DNA of 64,000 bases from Pleodorina starrii (GCA_030267565.1 BRXU01000001.1:496001-560000), one strand, 5' to 3'. Positions 38,169-51,900 are shown, counted from the first letter of the stretch. Notes: generated by a model not told the origin, from the letters alone. A program made the numbers and translations.

Positions 38169-38269
38169 ATCTATGGCGCTGCCGGCCCCGCTGATGTGTT
38201 GGTGCCGGTGCCGGTGTGTATCCAGGGCCCGTCGAGCAAGTTGGTCCACAATGTCCTCATACGCCTCGC
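35463..38269 (-). CDS. P-loop kinase, phosphoribulokinase/uridine kinase-like (At1g03030 type), 5' incomplete
   Basis: Exons 38269-37866, 37326-37092, 36466-36327 and 35588-35463 join in phase and end in TAG, giving 300 residues after an unresolved first exon. Motifs in order: AYEDIVDQLARRAL; a Ser-rich insert; Walker A GIAGAPGSGKTTLA; PMDGFHYYRRELDEMPDPQ continuing into EAHARRGAPWTFDGVKF; LPSFDHGLGDPVEGDI; VEGNYLLLDQEPW; FDESWFVSCPRDVITQRL; and IATNDLPNAQLV near the end. This is the order of plant proteins annotated as the uridine kinase/phosphoribulokinase superfamily, whose substrate is not settled. The protein ends shortly after ADVVVPGW, as in relatives. The missing N-terminus may include an organelle-targeting peptide, but no clean ATG exon with a matching phase was found in 38270-38880. 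Confidence 0.82.
35613..35640 (+). repeat. Short intronic repeat family C (GTTATCCACGTATA), type copy
   Basis: GTTATCCACGTATA followed by GACCGGGGCCGGGG. Other copies: 38381-38408 (plus sense, next to the kinase 5' end), 43865-43877 and 61350-61380 (minus sense, giant-gene introns). The kinase and the giant gene therefore share it. Confidence 0.7.
35702..35771. repeat. GTACAGCC/GTACAGGC tandem minisatellite
   Basis: Alternating CGTACAGC and CGTACAGG units of about 10 bp, seven copies, in the last intron of the kinase gene. Confidence 0.85.
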
Positions 38270-39947
38270 CTGGGGGGGGGAGCCGGGGCCCGGGGTTGGG
38301 ACTGGGTCTGGGGCTTGGGGAAGGAAGGAGGGGCACAGCGGGGGGAGGGCCTCGCCGGCGCGGGGGGGGGGGGGAACAGGGTTATCCACGTATATGCCGG
38401 GGCTGGGGGTCGCGGCTGGCACTGCCACTGGGGCAGATTCTGCTCTGCAGGGGATGGCCGCTCAGAGCTTGGGCGCAAGAGCGGATCCGGGTGCGCGCTG
38501 CACGGCCCCAACCCAAACCCAGGGTCGTGCTGTCCTAGGGGAGCGCCCCAGCCCAGCAGGATGAACCGAGATATAGGAGCCTGTCTTGTGTTGCTTTCTG
38601 GGGACGTCCTGGGACCCGCCCTAGCATTTGGCAGCAAAGCGGTGCCGGAGCGGAGCGGCTGGGGGAGGCGCCGCGGCGTTCATGGCATCTGGACGGGTGA
38701 GCCCGTGTGCGCACCGCTCTACCATGCATCGCGCAACACCCTCTCGCTGCCCCCTGGGCCGCGACGGATGTTTCGGAGCTTTTAGACCGGCGCAATATAG
38801 CGAAAGGGGCAACTCCAAATGGTATCTGCGGCGTACCCAGCGCGCGTGGAGCGTTGCTCAGCCCCACCTGTGATTTCAAGCGCCTTACAAACAGCCCTTT
38901 TGCGCACTGAGTTCAGTGGACGCACACTTAATCTAGGCGCCTGGCGCTGGGCAACGACAGCGCCAGGTGCCTGTCGCTGCCCAGCGCCAGGCACCTGGCG
39001 CTGTCGCTGAGTCAGTAGCATGCTGTCGCGAGGTATTGAAAAGCGCAGCCAGCGTTTGGCAATTAAGGCTGGTGAAAAGCAACACAATCTGCTACACTTT
39101 GCAACGCACTTACACAAACATCATTAAAGGTTACCCTAAAAACTCCTGTACAAGTTTTGCATGATTGGGCATGATTGTACGACAGTCCCGTGGGGCTGTT
39201 GGGTTAAACTAGGGCATTGCCTTCGCTCTTAACTTCCGTCCCGCTGCCTGTTTTAGAAAGCCATTAATGTAGTCCTGCCGATCGTGTTATAGTAGCTGCG
39301 GAATGCAGTAAGCGGCCAGCGTGAGCCCCTGAGGGGTCTGCAGGAGCCTATGAGACAAAACAAACCATACACCGTCAACCTAAGGTAACAAACGGCAGAC
39401 CAGTTTTTAGACCCTGAGATCAACATCGAAGGGGGTGTAACGAGGACTCCGTACAAAGAGGGGTCTGTCCCAATCCGAAGGCGCCGCTGTTCATCCGAGT
39501 TGCAGAGTTATTTGGGCATTTAACGATTGAGGAATGCATTCAATGCGTTGGTAATTTAAACTTTTACCTGTGCAGAAATCACCAACTTGGCTTCAAACTG
39601 CTCCATTGTACGGAAACCCGGTCTCCGAGAAGTTTGACGCCTCGATCCAAACAGTGCCTGTATACGGGAGAAGAGGTGACCACCATCTTTTACTGCTGCG
39701 TAGACAGAATACCAGACAAACCCAGGACCAGACATTGAGTGCGCTGTGCTTTGTCCTGGTTTTTCGTTCATGCTTCTGGCATCAAACAGACCAAACTAGG
39801 TGCACTATGAATTTTTGAATGGCTCTAATGGTTCCCGACCCTGCTTGGCTGACTGCCAACATGTGCGGTCAGTGCATTGCGCCGCGGCACCCCTGAGCGG
39901 CCAAGCTTCTTAGTCTCCCTAAAACTGGCTGAGTTGCACCCCAGCGA
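38270..39947. other. Spacer between the kinase and the giant gene (divergent)
   Basis: Contains the unresolved first kinase exon, one copy of the GTTATCCACGTATA repeat at 38381-38408, and a pair of overlapping hairpins at 38941-39004. From about 39020 the sequence is closer to 50% GC and shows no recognisable gene. The right end is the 5' region of the giant gene; no clear TATA element is seen. Confidence 0.55.
38941..39004. other. Two overlapping, mutually exclusive hairpins
   Basis: Hairpin 1 pairs 38941-38960 with 38971-38990 (20 bp, one mismatch). Hairpin 2 pairs 38957-38973 with 38988-39004 (17 bp, perfect). The arms share bases, so only one can form at a time. All are built from GGCGCTG/CAGCGCC and CACCTGG words. 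Confidence 0.85.
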
Positions 39948-42900
39948 ATGGACACGGACGATGACTCAACGCAGCACGGGCCCGGCAGCGTCCGCAAGGC
40001 CGCCGTGCTGCTCCTGGACTCGCCGCGCACCTCGGACGCGCGCAGCAGCAGCGAGGATGACGCGCCGCCGCCGGGGGACCTGGCGCTCAAGTTCACCGCC
40101 TATAATCTCCCAGGCCTGGACGGGGAGCTGGTGCGCAAGTACCTGGAGCCCCAGGGGCAGGGGAAGGACACGCCGGCCAAAAGCGCCTCCTCCTCCGCTG
40201 CCGCCTCGGCATCCCGCCGCCTAAAGGCGCTCCTAAAGGCCCTGGCCCAGACCTACGAGGCCGCGCCGCCGGGCGCTGCGCCCAGCTGGACCCCCAAGTT
40301 TGGCGACGGCTGGTCCTCAAAACTCCCGGACGGCCCCTACGCCGTCGCCGCCATCACCTGCCACCCACCCGCCGCCGACGCCGCAGCCGCAACCCCGCCA
40401 TCCTCCGACAGCGACACCCCCTCGCCCCCGCAACAGCCGCAGCCCCCGCCCGCCGCAGCCCCGTTCCCACCCCTGTGGCTGCCCGCGCTCGCCCGCTCCC
40501 TGACCTACCTAGACCTCAGCTCCTCCCCGCACGTGGATCCGGCGGCCTGGGACCTGCCCGCGCTGGCGGCCCTGCCCCGCCTGGCGCTGATCACCCTGCA
40601 GAACGCCACCCTCGTCTCGCCGCTGCCAGCCGGCCTCGCCGCCGCTCTGCCGGCGCTGCAAGTTCTGGACCTGACCGACGCGACCTTCAAGCTGCCAGAG
40701 CAGCAGGTCGCCGCCATGGTGCGAGAGCTGGCGGAGGGGACAGTCGGCGGCGGCGGCGCCGCCGCCGCCGCCGCGGCTCCGCCGCCGCGGCGCAAGGCGC
40801 CGCTGGTGCTGACGACCTCAATGGAGCTGGTCGAGGGGCTGTCCTGGTTGCCGTACTCTGCACGGAACCAAATGCGCCGCAACAAAATCCGTGAAAGGGA
40901 GGTGCCGACTCTGCGCATCATGTACGCGGCGTCGCCGCCGGCCGAGGACGAGATTGGCAGGGAGCGCTGGGACGACGACGACTACGACATTGTGGTCAAG
41001 AAGGATGCTGCAGACGCGAAACCCACCGATGTCCGCAGCATCATCATTGGCGGCTACCGCCTGTCGAGAGGCAACCCGAAGTTGCCGCTTGTGGACGCGG
41101 AGGCGGTGCGGGCGGTGCGGGCCGCCAACGAGGCGGCCTTCCTGGCGCTGGCGTCGGAGGCCTGGTGGCAGGTGTTCGTGCAGGGCAGTGAGGTGGTGGA
41201 GCTGCCGGTGGATATTTCCATGGTACGGCTGCTGTACGACCTGGGGCTGCTGGGGCCGCTGGCGGAGGAGCCGCCACCGCCCCCGCCGCCGCCGCCGTCA
41301 CAAGTTGCGGCGGCGGCGGCGGGAGGCGCCGCGGGCGGGGCGCAGGGTGGCGCGGCGGGCGGCAAGGAGGCGGAGAAAGGGGAGGAGGGCGACGCGGCCG
41401 GGAAGGAGCTCCGCGGCGGCACTGGGGCGGAGTTTCTGCTCATGAAGGGGTGGGTGCGCGCTTGTTGTCGGGGAGCCCGGGGTTCCGTTTTACGGCAGGA
41501 GTGCGCGGCATCGCGGTGTGTATGTGCGTGTATGTGTGTGTGTTTATTGGGGCATGGTCGGGGGGGAGCTACTCCGGGGAGGGGAGCTCGTGCGTGTGTG
41601 TGAGGGTACGAGTAGCACCACCATTAGTGGGAGAAACTACTCTGGAAAGGGCAAAAGCGCCCCCTTTGAGGAGAAGGCGTAGGCCCGTCTCTGCTTACTG
41701 CCTCCTGCCCCTCCGTTCCTCCGCTGCGCTTTGCTACATATTGCAGAGTTTTGGCTTTCCCCCTCGCCCGCCGTCTCCTTCTCCGCTGCGATTTTTTCTT
41801 TTTACCCCCTCGCCCGCCGCCCGCCCCGGAACCCTTGGGCCCGTCACACCGCCCCTTCCCCCTTGCAGCCCCCGGAGTCTGTCTCCTGACGAGGAGGTGG
41901 ACATCCAGCACACCTGCCTGCAGCTGGGCTGGCCGTACGAAAGCAACCGCCTGGACAACCCCACCTGGAGCCACAAGCAGGAGCTGTACCCCAAGATCCA
42001 CCCACACTGCGTCGTGTCGCTGTCCAGCAGACAATGGAGGCTGCTGCTTGAGGGCGGCGGCGGCGGCGCTGTGGGAGCGACCCACGGGTCGGCGGCGGCG
42101 TCTAACGCAGCAGGCGCCGGCGACGGCGAGCCGGACCCCTTCGCTTCGGAAGCGGTGGCTTGCCAGGCGCTGGAGGACCGGGAGATGCTGCGGGGGGCGA
42201 CGTTGCTGGCCGCAATGTGAGTGGCGGCGGCAGTCGGGTTGAAGAGGCGGAGGAGGGGGTACTGGACCGCGAGTGAAGGGAAGCTTGGGCGGGACCATTG
42301 GGGGGGGGGAAAAGAGCCGGGGCGGTAGTCCATGGGGGATGGGATGTAAGGTAGAGGGGGAAATGCGGAGCTGCTGGTGGTACTGAATGGAAGCCGGGTG
42401 GGGTTTGGGAGGGGTTTGATGCCGCCGCCGGAGGGTGCGCGGCTGGTGGGAGCCCGGGCCCCGGGCTGCCTGGCCGGGTGTGGCGTGTGGAGCTGCAGGT
42501 GCTGTGTGGGGCGAGGTCGGGCAGGGGGGCCTGCCGGTAGGCCCCTGGGGCGAGGCGACCGCTGGAGGTGCCCCACCAGGATTGGATCAGGATCAGGATC
42601 AGGATCCAGATCGTATGAGATCGGGTTGGATGGGCCGAGCCGGGTGCCGAAGTGCTGCAAGAAGGGATTCGTTTAGTGTGCCAGCGCCCACAGCGGCAGC
42701 GGGCCCTGGGCTGGTGGTTAACCCCTCCACCCAGTCCACCTCGCTTTCCCTCCCTCCTCTCCCTCCTCTCCCTCCCTCCCTCCCCCCTTCCCTCCCTCCC
42801 GCACTAACTTGGCATAAATCTTGAACAACTCCACCTCCCACCCTCCCTCTTGTCCCCAGCTCCACGGGGTCTTGGCTCCTCTGCTCCCCGGATTCCAACT

Positions 42901-45900
42901 CCCAACTCCCTTGATCCCCTCACACTCCCCTGCCTTCTCCACATGTCCCCCTCCCCCAACCTACCTCCCCGTGGACCCACTCCCGCAGGACCGGCAGCGC
43001 CTGGGGAATGCTCGCCGGGGGCGACCGCGCCCGAAGCTCCTATCGGGACACAAACGTGGTGCCCGACAAACATGCCCAAGTCTACAGCCGCCAGCGGCCG
43101 GCCCCGGACTCGCGCGTGGTGGTTCCCACGCCGGCGGCGCTGGCGGCCCGCAGCCGGGCTCGGCGGCTGCTGGTTGCGGGGCTGCTGGGCCGCGGAGTGG
43201 AGGCGGTGTCTCCGGCGCCACCCGGCAGCGTCTCGACCGCCATGCTGCTGACCGCCATGCGCCTCGAGGCGCGGCTGTACGGACGAGTGCGGCGCGTCAG
43301 GTGCGTGAGGCGTGTGCGCGTGTGAATTTGTATGTGTGAATTTGTGTGTCCGTGTGTGTAAATATATGTGTGTTTGTATGTGGCGGACGCGGGTCTCCGT
43401 GTACCTGCTGGTGGTGCGGTGCGTGCATATGCGTGCGTGTGTGCATGGTTACGGCGAACGGCGCGAAGCGGATGTGGTGCGGGCTCTTGGCTCTCTTTGC
43501 GCTGTGGGTGCGGTGGGTGCGGGTTCCGATGCGGCAACCTGGCGCGTGAGGCGAGTCGTGGCCGGGGCAATCGCGCTTTGCCTCCCCCTCCCCCTCCTCA
43601 TCCTCGCTCCGTGTGACGAGTTGAGTACTGTTCTGCTGCGTCTGTCAGCCTGTCAGCCTCTTTGGAACATTACACTCATCCCCTTCCCCTCGCGCTTGGT
43701 GGCCCTCCCCTTGCCTCACCGCCCGATTCTGTCACCATTCCGCCACTCTGGTGCCCCTCATGCGTGGCGGCCTGTGCGCTGGGCCGATGTGGTGGGGTGG
43801 GGTGGGGAGCCGGCCCCTCACGGTCCGCCCCCCCCCGGCCCCTCCTGCATTTCGCCCCCCTCCCATACGTGGATAACTTCCCCCTTCCCATTTCCGTCCT
43901 TCATGCCGTCTTTGTCGTTCTTCTTGCTTTACTTCCCTTATGCTCCTCTGCCTTTCCCTCCCTTGTCCTCCTTGTTCATACTCGCACACGTTGCCGTTCC
44001 GCGCCCCATGCACCCCGTTCCCCGCCCTCCCTGCCCGCCCTCTCTTGCACCTCGTCGCCCCCCCGTCTCATTCCTTGGGGTTCGTGTGCTTCTGACTGCT
44101 TGCTTGCCTGTCGTCCTGTCTCTTCCTTCTCCGCCGCCGCCTTTACTTACACCCGTCTTCTTCGCTCCCGCTCGCTGACGCCGCCTCCGTCCCTCCGCTG
44201 CGGTAAATCTGTCTTCTCACCCGCTTCCCCTTCCGCTCCCTCTCCGCACCTCCGCTTCGCTGCGCTGTGCCGTGCAGCATCCTGCCCCGCAGCCACCCCG
44301 CCTACGCAGCCACCCACGCGGGCCGCTACTGGGCGTCGGTGCACGCGCTGTGCGACCTGCTGCGCACCGACCCACGGGTCAGACAGGGCCTGCTGACGGG
44401 CGGCGCCGTGCCGCTGGCGGCCGCTACGGAGCTGCCGGCGGCGGAGCTGCGGACGCTGCTGCACAAGCTGGAGAACGGACAGAGGAGGCGGCGGGGCGGG
44501 ACGGCGGGGGGCGGAGGAATCGCTGCGGCGCTGACGGAGCGGGCGGCGGCGGCGGCGGACGCTGCGGACTTGGACGCGCTGCAGAAGCAGGCATGCAGGG
44601 GGCCGGGGAGGGAAGGGAAGGGGGAGCGGCAATGGAATCATAAAACCGTGTCGGGTGGCCCAGGGGTCAACGAACCTCGGCACCTCATTGGCAAGTGCCC
44701 GTGCGGCCCGAAGCGGTGTCGAGGAATTGCGACCGGGCGGGGGGCAGAGGAGGGGGAAGACTGAAGAGACCGGGAAAACCCCGAAGCCGTGCGGACACGG
44801 GGGGGCCCGGCAGCGAGTAAGCTAGGGTCTTCAAACCCTGAAAGACCTGAAGTGGTAGAGCAACGTCAGACGGTACTGCGCAAGCTCCTACCGTATCCTC
44901 CTCCCTCCCTCTGGCACTCCCGCCTAGCACGCCACCGGCCTTGAACCCGCGCAGCACTCACCACTCATTGCCGGCTTGCCGCTACCCTCACCGCCCTCGG
45001 GGGCACGCCGTCTCCGCTCCTTCGCTGCGGTATCTCCTTTCTTACCCCTTGGTCATCCTCGCCGTGGGGGCCGTCCACCCCCTACACCACCACCGCGCAG
45101 CTGTTGTGATGCGACATGAGCCTCGCTTACATCCCGCTGTTCTAGTACGTCCTTCAGCGCTCCATCCGCTCATCCGGACTGTCTGACTCTAGCGCCACTT
45201 TACCCCACCCCACCCCAACCCCCACTTTACCCCAACCCGACCCAACCCAACCTTATCCACCCCACCCCACCCCCACTTCACCCGGCCCCCAGGTGTCCGT
45301 GGGCGGCCAGTTAAAAGAGGCCGTCCCCGTGTTCATCGAGGACTGGCTGCCCGCCGAACTGCGTGGCGCCGACTCGCTGTGCGCCTGGCACATCGCCGAC
45401 CCACGGGTCTGGCCGCACGGCACCGTGCTGCACTCCGCCACCGCGCTGGGCCACCTGCGCACCGTCGGGTGGCTGCTGGAGCGGGGGCTGCCCCTGGATG
45501 GCCGCATCAGCGGATGGGAACTCACGCCGCTGCACCTGTGCTGCATGAGGGTGGGGGTGGGGTTTGAGGGTGGGGGTGAGGGTGGGCGGTAGTACACTAG
45601 TAATGAAGACGAAACCCTAAGCTGCGGTAGCGCCCTGGGGACTGGGGGTGGGTGGGGGGGTCACTAGGAGGTGCGGCTGTAGGCGTGTTTGGTACGCGTG
45701 TCGCTTGCTCCATGTACCGGTATCACCGCACATACACATACACACACGCCATCCGCCCTACCCTCTCCTCCCCGCCCCCCCGCTAACGCCGTCTCCGTCC
45801 CTCCGCTGCGGTATCTTCTTTTTACCCCGCCCTCTCCTCCCCCTCACCCCCCTCGCCCCGGGCCGTTCTAATCACCCCCCGGCGCGCAGCCCTGCATGTG

Positions 45901-48900
45901 GAGCAGCAGCGGCACCCACCTCCTCAAGCTTCTCCGCATACCCAAGCCACCGCCGGGGAAGTACGGCGCCGGCGAGCCGCCCCCCGCCGGTGATGACGGC
46001 AAAAAGGTCGACCCCAAGCGCCGTCGCGTGGCTCCCGGCTACTCGACTGTGGGGGACGCAGCGCTCCGTACGAAGCTGGACCGGGGCCTGGGAGTGCCAC
46101 CGGGGACGTACCTGGACAACGGCGACCTGTTGTTTCCGGGGGTGTGCAAAGTGGATGTGGTGGACATGAAGTACGTGGGGGGAGGAGGGGCGGGGCTGTG
46201 GGGGTGGGGGGGAGTCAGGGGGATGGGTGGGGGTTGGGGGGGCTGAAGGGAATTAAAGACGGAAGCGTGGGGTGAGAAGGATGGTAGCGGTGAGGGTGGG
46301 TTTAGAGCTGTACGGCAGATGCGCGCGTCGCTGCACCGGCGGGAGGCAGGGGGGGAGACAGACGCGGGGGGTGGCGAGCTGGGCAGGGGCGGAGGAAGAA
46401 AAGGGGCTTGGCGCAGGGCCTTGGGCGCCTTCCTGCCCCGCTCTCGCCGCTTGCCCTTGCCGGGTCCGTTCACCGACCTGGCCTCCCCCCTCCGCACGCG
46501 GTTCCGAGTCCGTTCGCTGACGCCGTCTTCGTCTCCGCTGTGGCATCGTTTTTACGCTGCGGTATTGTTTTTACCCCCTCCTTTCTCTCGATTGTACTTC
46601 CTTGGGAGGGGAGAGGGGCCGCTTCCCTGGGTTGCTGGCTGCTGCAGCCAGTACCGACATGGCATCGCACTCCACATCCCGCGCCCTCACCCACTCAACC
46701 CACCCTCACCTCCCCCCAACCCCCTTTCGCGCCCCTTCCGTCCATCCGCCGCCGCCACCGCCGCCGCACCGCAGAAACCAGACGCTGCTGGGCCCGCCCT
46801 GGTTCAGCGCGGACGACGAGATCGTATTCCTCAGGGAGCAGGAGCAGCGCGCAACCCGGCTCCAGACGCCCTTCGTCCGCCACCTGCCCTGCACGGCGCC
46901 GGCGGCCAACACCGCCGCGGCAGCACCGGCGACTGCGACTCCCGGTGGCGATGCCCACGCCTCCGTGGCCGCACTCGCCGCGGCTGCGTCGCCCATGCTG
47001 CGTCTGCTGCTGGGTCACGGTCCGGAGCTGGAGGCTCGCAGCTGGGCGGGGATGACTCCGCTGCACTACGCGGCGGCGACGTGTGGGCTGGAGGCGGTGG
47101 CGGCGCTGGTGGAGGCGGGGGCCAGCCTCAGTACGGCGCTGCCGGGTGGGTTTGGGGGGGTGAGGGTGGGGATGGGGATGTGGGGGCGTGTGTGTGTGTG
47201 TGGGGGGGGGTGTTTTGGGGGAAGGGAGGGCGGGAAGGGAGGACAAGGGCGGGAAGGGAATGGGTGGGGAGTGGGGGGAGGTGGGGGCGGGGTGGCCGGG
47301 TCGAGGGCCGGCAATGCGCGCGGTGTGGCAGGCAGCCTGGCCGCAAGATCTTGTTCTACCTCCTTCCGCGGACTCTACTCCGCTTTTGACCCGTTACCCA
47401 CCTCCCGGCATAGCGTAGCGCGTGCCGCGCCCCCCCTGCCCTGCCCTTCCCCCCCAACCCCCATTCATGCATATTCACTCTCCAACCCCACCCCCCCGCA
47501 CACACCCCCACGCACATTCCACCCCGCCCTCCTCTCTCCCTCCCCCTCTTCTCTCTCCCCCTCCTCTCCCCCCTCCCCCCAGGCACCCTGGTATGTCCGC
47601 TGCACCTGCTGGCCCGCCGCTCCGTGCTCCGCTGGTCCGGCATCAGCGCCCGCGCCACCGCCCGCCTGCTGGCCGCCCAGCCCGCCATCTCCGCGGAGGA
47701 GGTCCTGGCCCGCTGGGACGAGTGGCGCGGCTGCCCGCTGTCCTGGCTCATGTCGGGGCCGGACGCGTGTCCTCAGCCCGGGGTGCTGGCGGCACTGCTG
47801 ACCAGCCTGAGGGCCGCGATGGGGCTGGGGGCGGCGGCGGCGGGTGGAAGGGGGGCGGCGGCGGATGCAGGCGCGGCGGGGCGTGAGAGTGGCGGCTCGG
47901 ATGGGAGGCTGGGGATCGGGCCACCGACGAGGACGACGACGAGTGGGAGTGCGAGTGCGAGTGGGAGTGCGGTGACGGGTGGTGGCGCTGGTGGGCAGCG
48001 ACTGTACCAGGAGGCCCTGCACGGAATCGCCAGGTGGGTGGGGGAGGGATGGGGGGGTGAGGTGGGGGTAAAAAATGATACCGCAGCGGAGACGGAGGAG
48101 GAGGAGCGGTGAGGTGAGGGGGGCGGGCGGGCCTGGGCGGTGTGGGGTGAGCTGGGGCGTTCACGCGCTGCGGGCGGTGTATCCGTGGATCACCCCCCCC
48201 CCTTCCTCCCTGTTGCCGTACTGCCTAAGTTCAGCCCCTGTGGATGCGCTAGCGTCGCCTCCGTCCCATCGCTTTCCATGACCCCATTCTCTCCCCTTCC
48301 TTTTCCCGTTCCTTTTCCCCTCCCTCCCTCCCTTTCTCCCTCCCTCCCTTTCTCCCCGCTCCTCCCCCCCCCCCCCACCCCCTCCTCATGTGCCCAGGGC
48401 GCTGTGCATGTGCATGGTGTTGGGGCGGGTGGATCACGTGCGGGTGCTGCTGGCCCACTTCCCCGAGGCGGCCTCACTGGCGCTGCTGCCCGCGGACGTG
48501 ACGCCGCTGCACCTCGCCTGCTTCCTGCCAGCATGGAACGACGTCTATTTTGTGAGCCGCCACCCCCCCCCGCTATGCGCCAATGCCCACCCACACCCCT
48601 TGCCGTCCGAAGCAGCTTGGTCAACAACGTCCGCAGTGCCTCTTTGTTATATAAAGAAGCATGTCACTCCCTGAACCCCCCCCCCATGGCTCATGCATCA
48701 GGATTCCATGCTGATCCATCCACTGTTCAGGGGTCCGGTTGCTGCAACCAGCGCCAACCCCGCCGCATCGCACCCTCGATGTAAACGGACCAACACCCCC
48801 CCGGCTCCCGCCCCTCTGTCCGTTGCCTTGCCCCCGTCCCCAGGGCCACGTGTTGCGCACCACGGTGTACGGCGAATACTACAGCGTAACCGACCGCGCG

Positions 48901-51900
48901 CACCCGCCCAAGGTGCGGAAGGAGAGGGGAGAGAGCGGCGCTGCTGCACGGCTGGCCGGCCCTGTCCGGTCCTGTTCGCTTCGCTTCGGTGTGGCCACGT
49001 TTCCGTTTCCGTCCAGTTTAGTTTGGGCCCGCGTCGGCGGTGGCTGGCGGCTGGCTTCCGGAACGGCTCCGAAGCCGCTGCCGCCAGCCACCAGCCAAAC
49101 CCGCGCTCGTCTCCCTGTCTCCTGTAGTCCTGTTCCTCGCGTGCAGTCCCTCCCAGCGCCAGCGTGCCGGTACCCACGTACCGGTACCCTGCTGGTGCTG
49201 GGAGAATACCACATGAATTCCTTCTTCCCTCCGGCCCCCTCTCTCCCCGGTTCCCCGACTCCATCCCTCTCCCCTTGCCCTCCCCCCCCGCCCCGCCCCG
49301 CCCTCCTCAAACGCACGCCAGGCCGTCATTGACAAGATGCCGCCGTATGTGCCGCCGCCAGCCGGCGGCGCCGCCAGCGGCAGCGCCAGCGGCGCCACCA
49401 GCGGCAGCGGCCGGCGGGGGGAGTTGCTGGTTCTGGGGGACTCGGGGTCTAGCGGCGTGGCTAGCGGCGTGGTGCCGGCAGCGCCAGCGGCAGCGGCAGC
49501 TGCGGGCCCCGTCTCTGCTCGGACCACTGGCTCGGGCGAGGCTGCTGCTGCTGCTGCGAGGGACGGGGCCCAGTCCTCTGCCTCGCCCGCTCGCTGGCAG
49601 TACTGGCTGTACCCCATGATCCGTCGGGGTCCGCCGGTGCGGGAGGCGGAGGGGGAGACGGACCGCTCGGCGATGCAGAAATGTCTGACGGCGCAGCTGC
49701 AGGTCGGAGGGGGGGGAAGAGGGGGGGAGGGGGAGGGAGGGGAGGGAAAGGGAGGGGAGGGGAGGGGAGGGGGGGGCAAGTAAAGAAGCGGCGGAGGGAG
49801 GGACAGGGGAGGGGGCGGCGGAGGGGAGTGTACGTGTGTGTACCGGGTTGTTCGGCAACACGCATGCATCGGCCGCTGCTTCACCGCCCTGCCCTCCCTC
49901 CCTCCCCGGTGCACATGTCTTACGATACTGCGACTGCTCCTGCTCTCGTTATCATGCCGCTCAGGGGAGCCTGCGCACGTGCGTGGAAGCCCCCCCACCC
50001 CCACCCCCACTCCAACCCAAACCCAGCCCAGCCGTTCGCTCTCTTGCCCTACCAGCCAGCTTCTTTGGACTCCCCCCCCCCCTTTACACCCCCCCTATTC
50101 CTCCCCCCCATTTCACCCCCCTCCCCCCCCCACACACAAACCCACCCACCCCACACCCCCCTCCCCCCCTCTGTCGGCTGCAGATCGTGGAGCTGCTTCT
50201 GGCTGCCGGTGCCCCGGTGGATGCCCGGGATGCGTGCGGCTGCACTCCGCTGCTGGTGGCGGCACTCACCGCCAGCCCGCCCGTGGTGGCCGCGCTGCTG
50301 GATAAGGGTGAGGACGAAGGGGAGGGGGTGCCTCAAGGGGAGGGGGTGCCTCAAGGGGAGAGGGTGCCTCAAGGGGAGGGGGTGCCTCAAGGGGGGAGGG
50401 TGTGTGTGTGTTGTGAGGAAACGAAACCACAGCGGAGGGAGCGGAGGCGACGCAGGCAAATTCGGGAGGAGTGGGAGGTGGTGGGGGGCCGGGAGATGGG
50501 AGGTAAATGAAGATGGCAGCCGCAGCGGAGGCAGCGGAGGGAGCGGAGGTGGTAGCGAGGGAGAGGGGGGGGAGGGCTCTGTGGACGGGCTGCGCGCCCC
50601 GGGCTGCGGAGGAAAGTGGGGAGCGGCTGCGGAACTGTGAAAACGGGGAGTGCGTGTGCGTGCGTGTGTGCGTGTGTGCGTGCGTGTGTGTGCGCGGTTG
50701 AGGCGATGTGGCAGCAGCGAGCGCAGGGCCGTGGACGAACTGACTGCGCTGCACTGCACTACACTGCGCGGGCAGAGGAGGCGCAGGCGGAGGCCGCCCC
50801 GGGCGTCCTGGAGGGCAGGAGGAGGTGGAGGAGGGCAGGCGGAGGAGGAGGGAGATGGGCAGGCGGAGGAGGGAGATGAGGAGGCCAGGGCCCGACGGAG
50901 AGGGCGAGGGAAAGGGGCGGTCCTAGGCTCCCTGCTTGCCCGCGGCCCCCCTTCCACCCGCCTGCCGCTTTCCACCATGCGCCCCCCATCCCTCCTCCCC
51001 CTCCCCCTTCCCCCGGTTTTCGCTTGCCGCCGGCCTGCGCTTTCCTCTGGGCCTCACCCTCCCCTTTGCCCATTTGGCGCGAGCGGTGTTCACACGGGTG
51101 GTATGGTGCGGACCGCCAAACTGTCCCTTCCCGCCCCCCTTTCCCCTTCCCCCTCCCCCCCTTCGCCTCTCTCCACCAGGTGCCTCCCTGGACTCCGAGC
51201 CCGCCCTCGTGCCCGCCGCCATAGAGATGTTCACCGCAGCCCGGCTTCTCGCCACCCATGAGGGCCGGGACAGCCGAGTGATGGGACCCGACGTGCTGCT
51301 CTTCGCCGGCCTGCCCGAGCACCAGCCGGAGCAAGAGGAGGATGAGGAGAAGGCGAAGAAGGGGAAGAAGAAGAAGAAGGGGACGTCGGGATCTGGAGAC
51401 GAGGAGAAGGAGGAGGAGGAGGAGGACGACGACGACGACAGAAGCGACAGTGACAGCGACAGTGACAGTGACGAGGAGGAGGCGGAGTGGAAGGGGCCTG
51501 AGTTCGGAGCGGTTGGCGATGGCTTCCTGGCTTATCCCGTGCTGAACGCGGACCGCTTCGAGGATTTGTGAGCAGTGCGACCCCCCTCCCGGGGCCGGGC
51601 TCTGGGCGCTGACGGGGGGGTGTAGTCCTGGGTGGGCGGGGGGGGGGGCGGCTTTCGGCGTAAGAAGAAGAAGAACAAAAGGATCTGGACGGGAGGGAGG
51701 GAGGGAGGGTGGTGGGGTTGGGCGGACATCGATCCCGCTGGCAGGCCTCCTCGCCTTGGTGTGGTACTGAGGGCCGACCCCTCTGCCGCAACCGCCTAGC
51801 TTCCGGCTTGTTGCACCACCTGCGCGCTGCCCTGCCCCAGCACGCGGCTTTCCGCGCTGCCCCCACATCCCCAGGTCCCCTCGCCAATCCACCCGTGACC

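Larger units (their letters stand above)
39948..51567 (+). other. Exon map of the giant gene, exons 1-13
   Basis: Exons: 39948-41449, 41869-42216, 42989-43300, 44278-44590, 45293-45550, 45890-46170, 46775-47145, 47583-48033, 48398-48551, 48844-48912, 49322-49702, 50184-50307, 51180-51567. All junctions keep phase. All are GT-AG except the end of exon 4 (44590), where only a GC donor (CAG then GCATGC) restores phase to exon 5. Introns run about 250-980 bases and carry the short repeat families described under findings. Confidence 0.78.
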
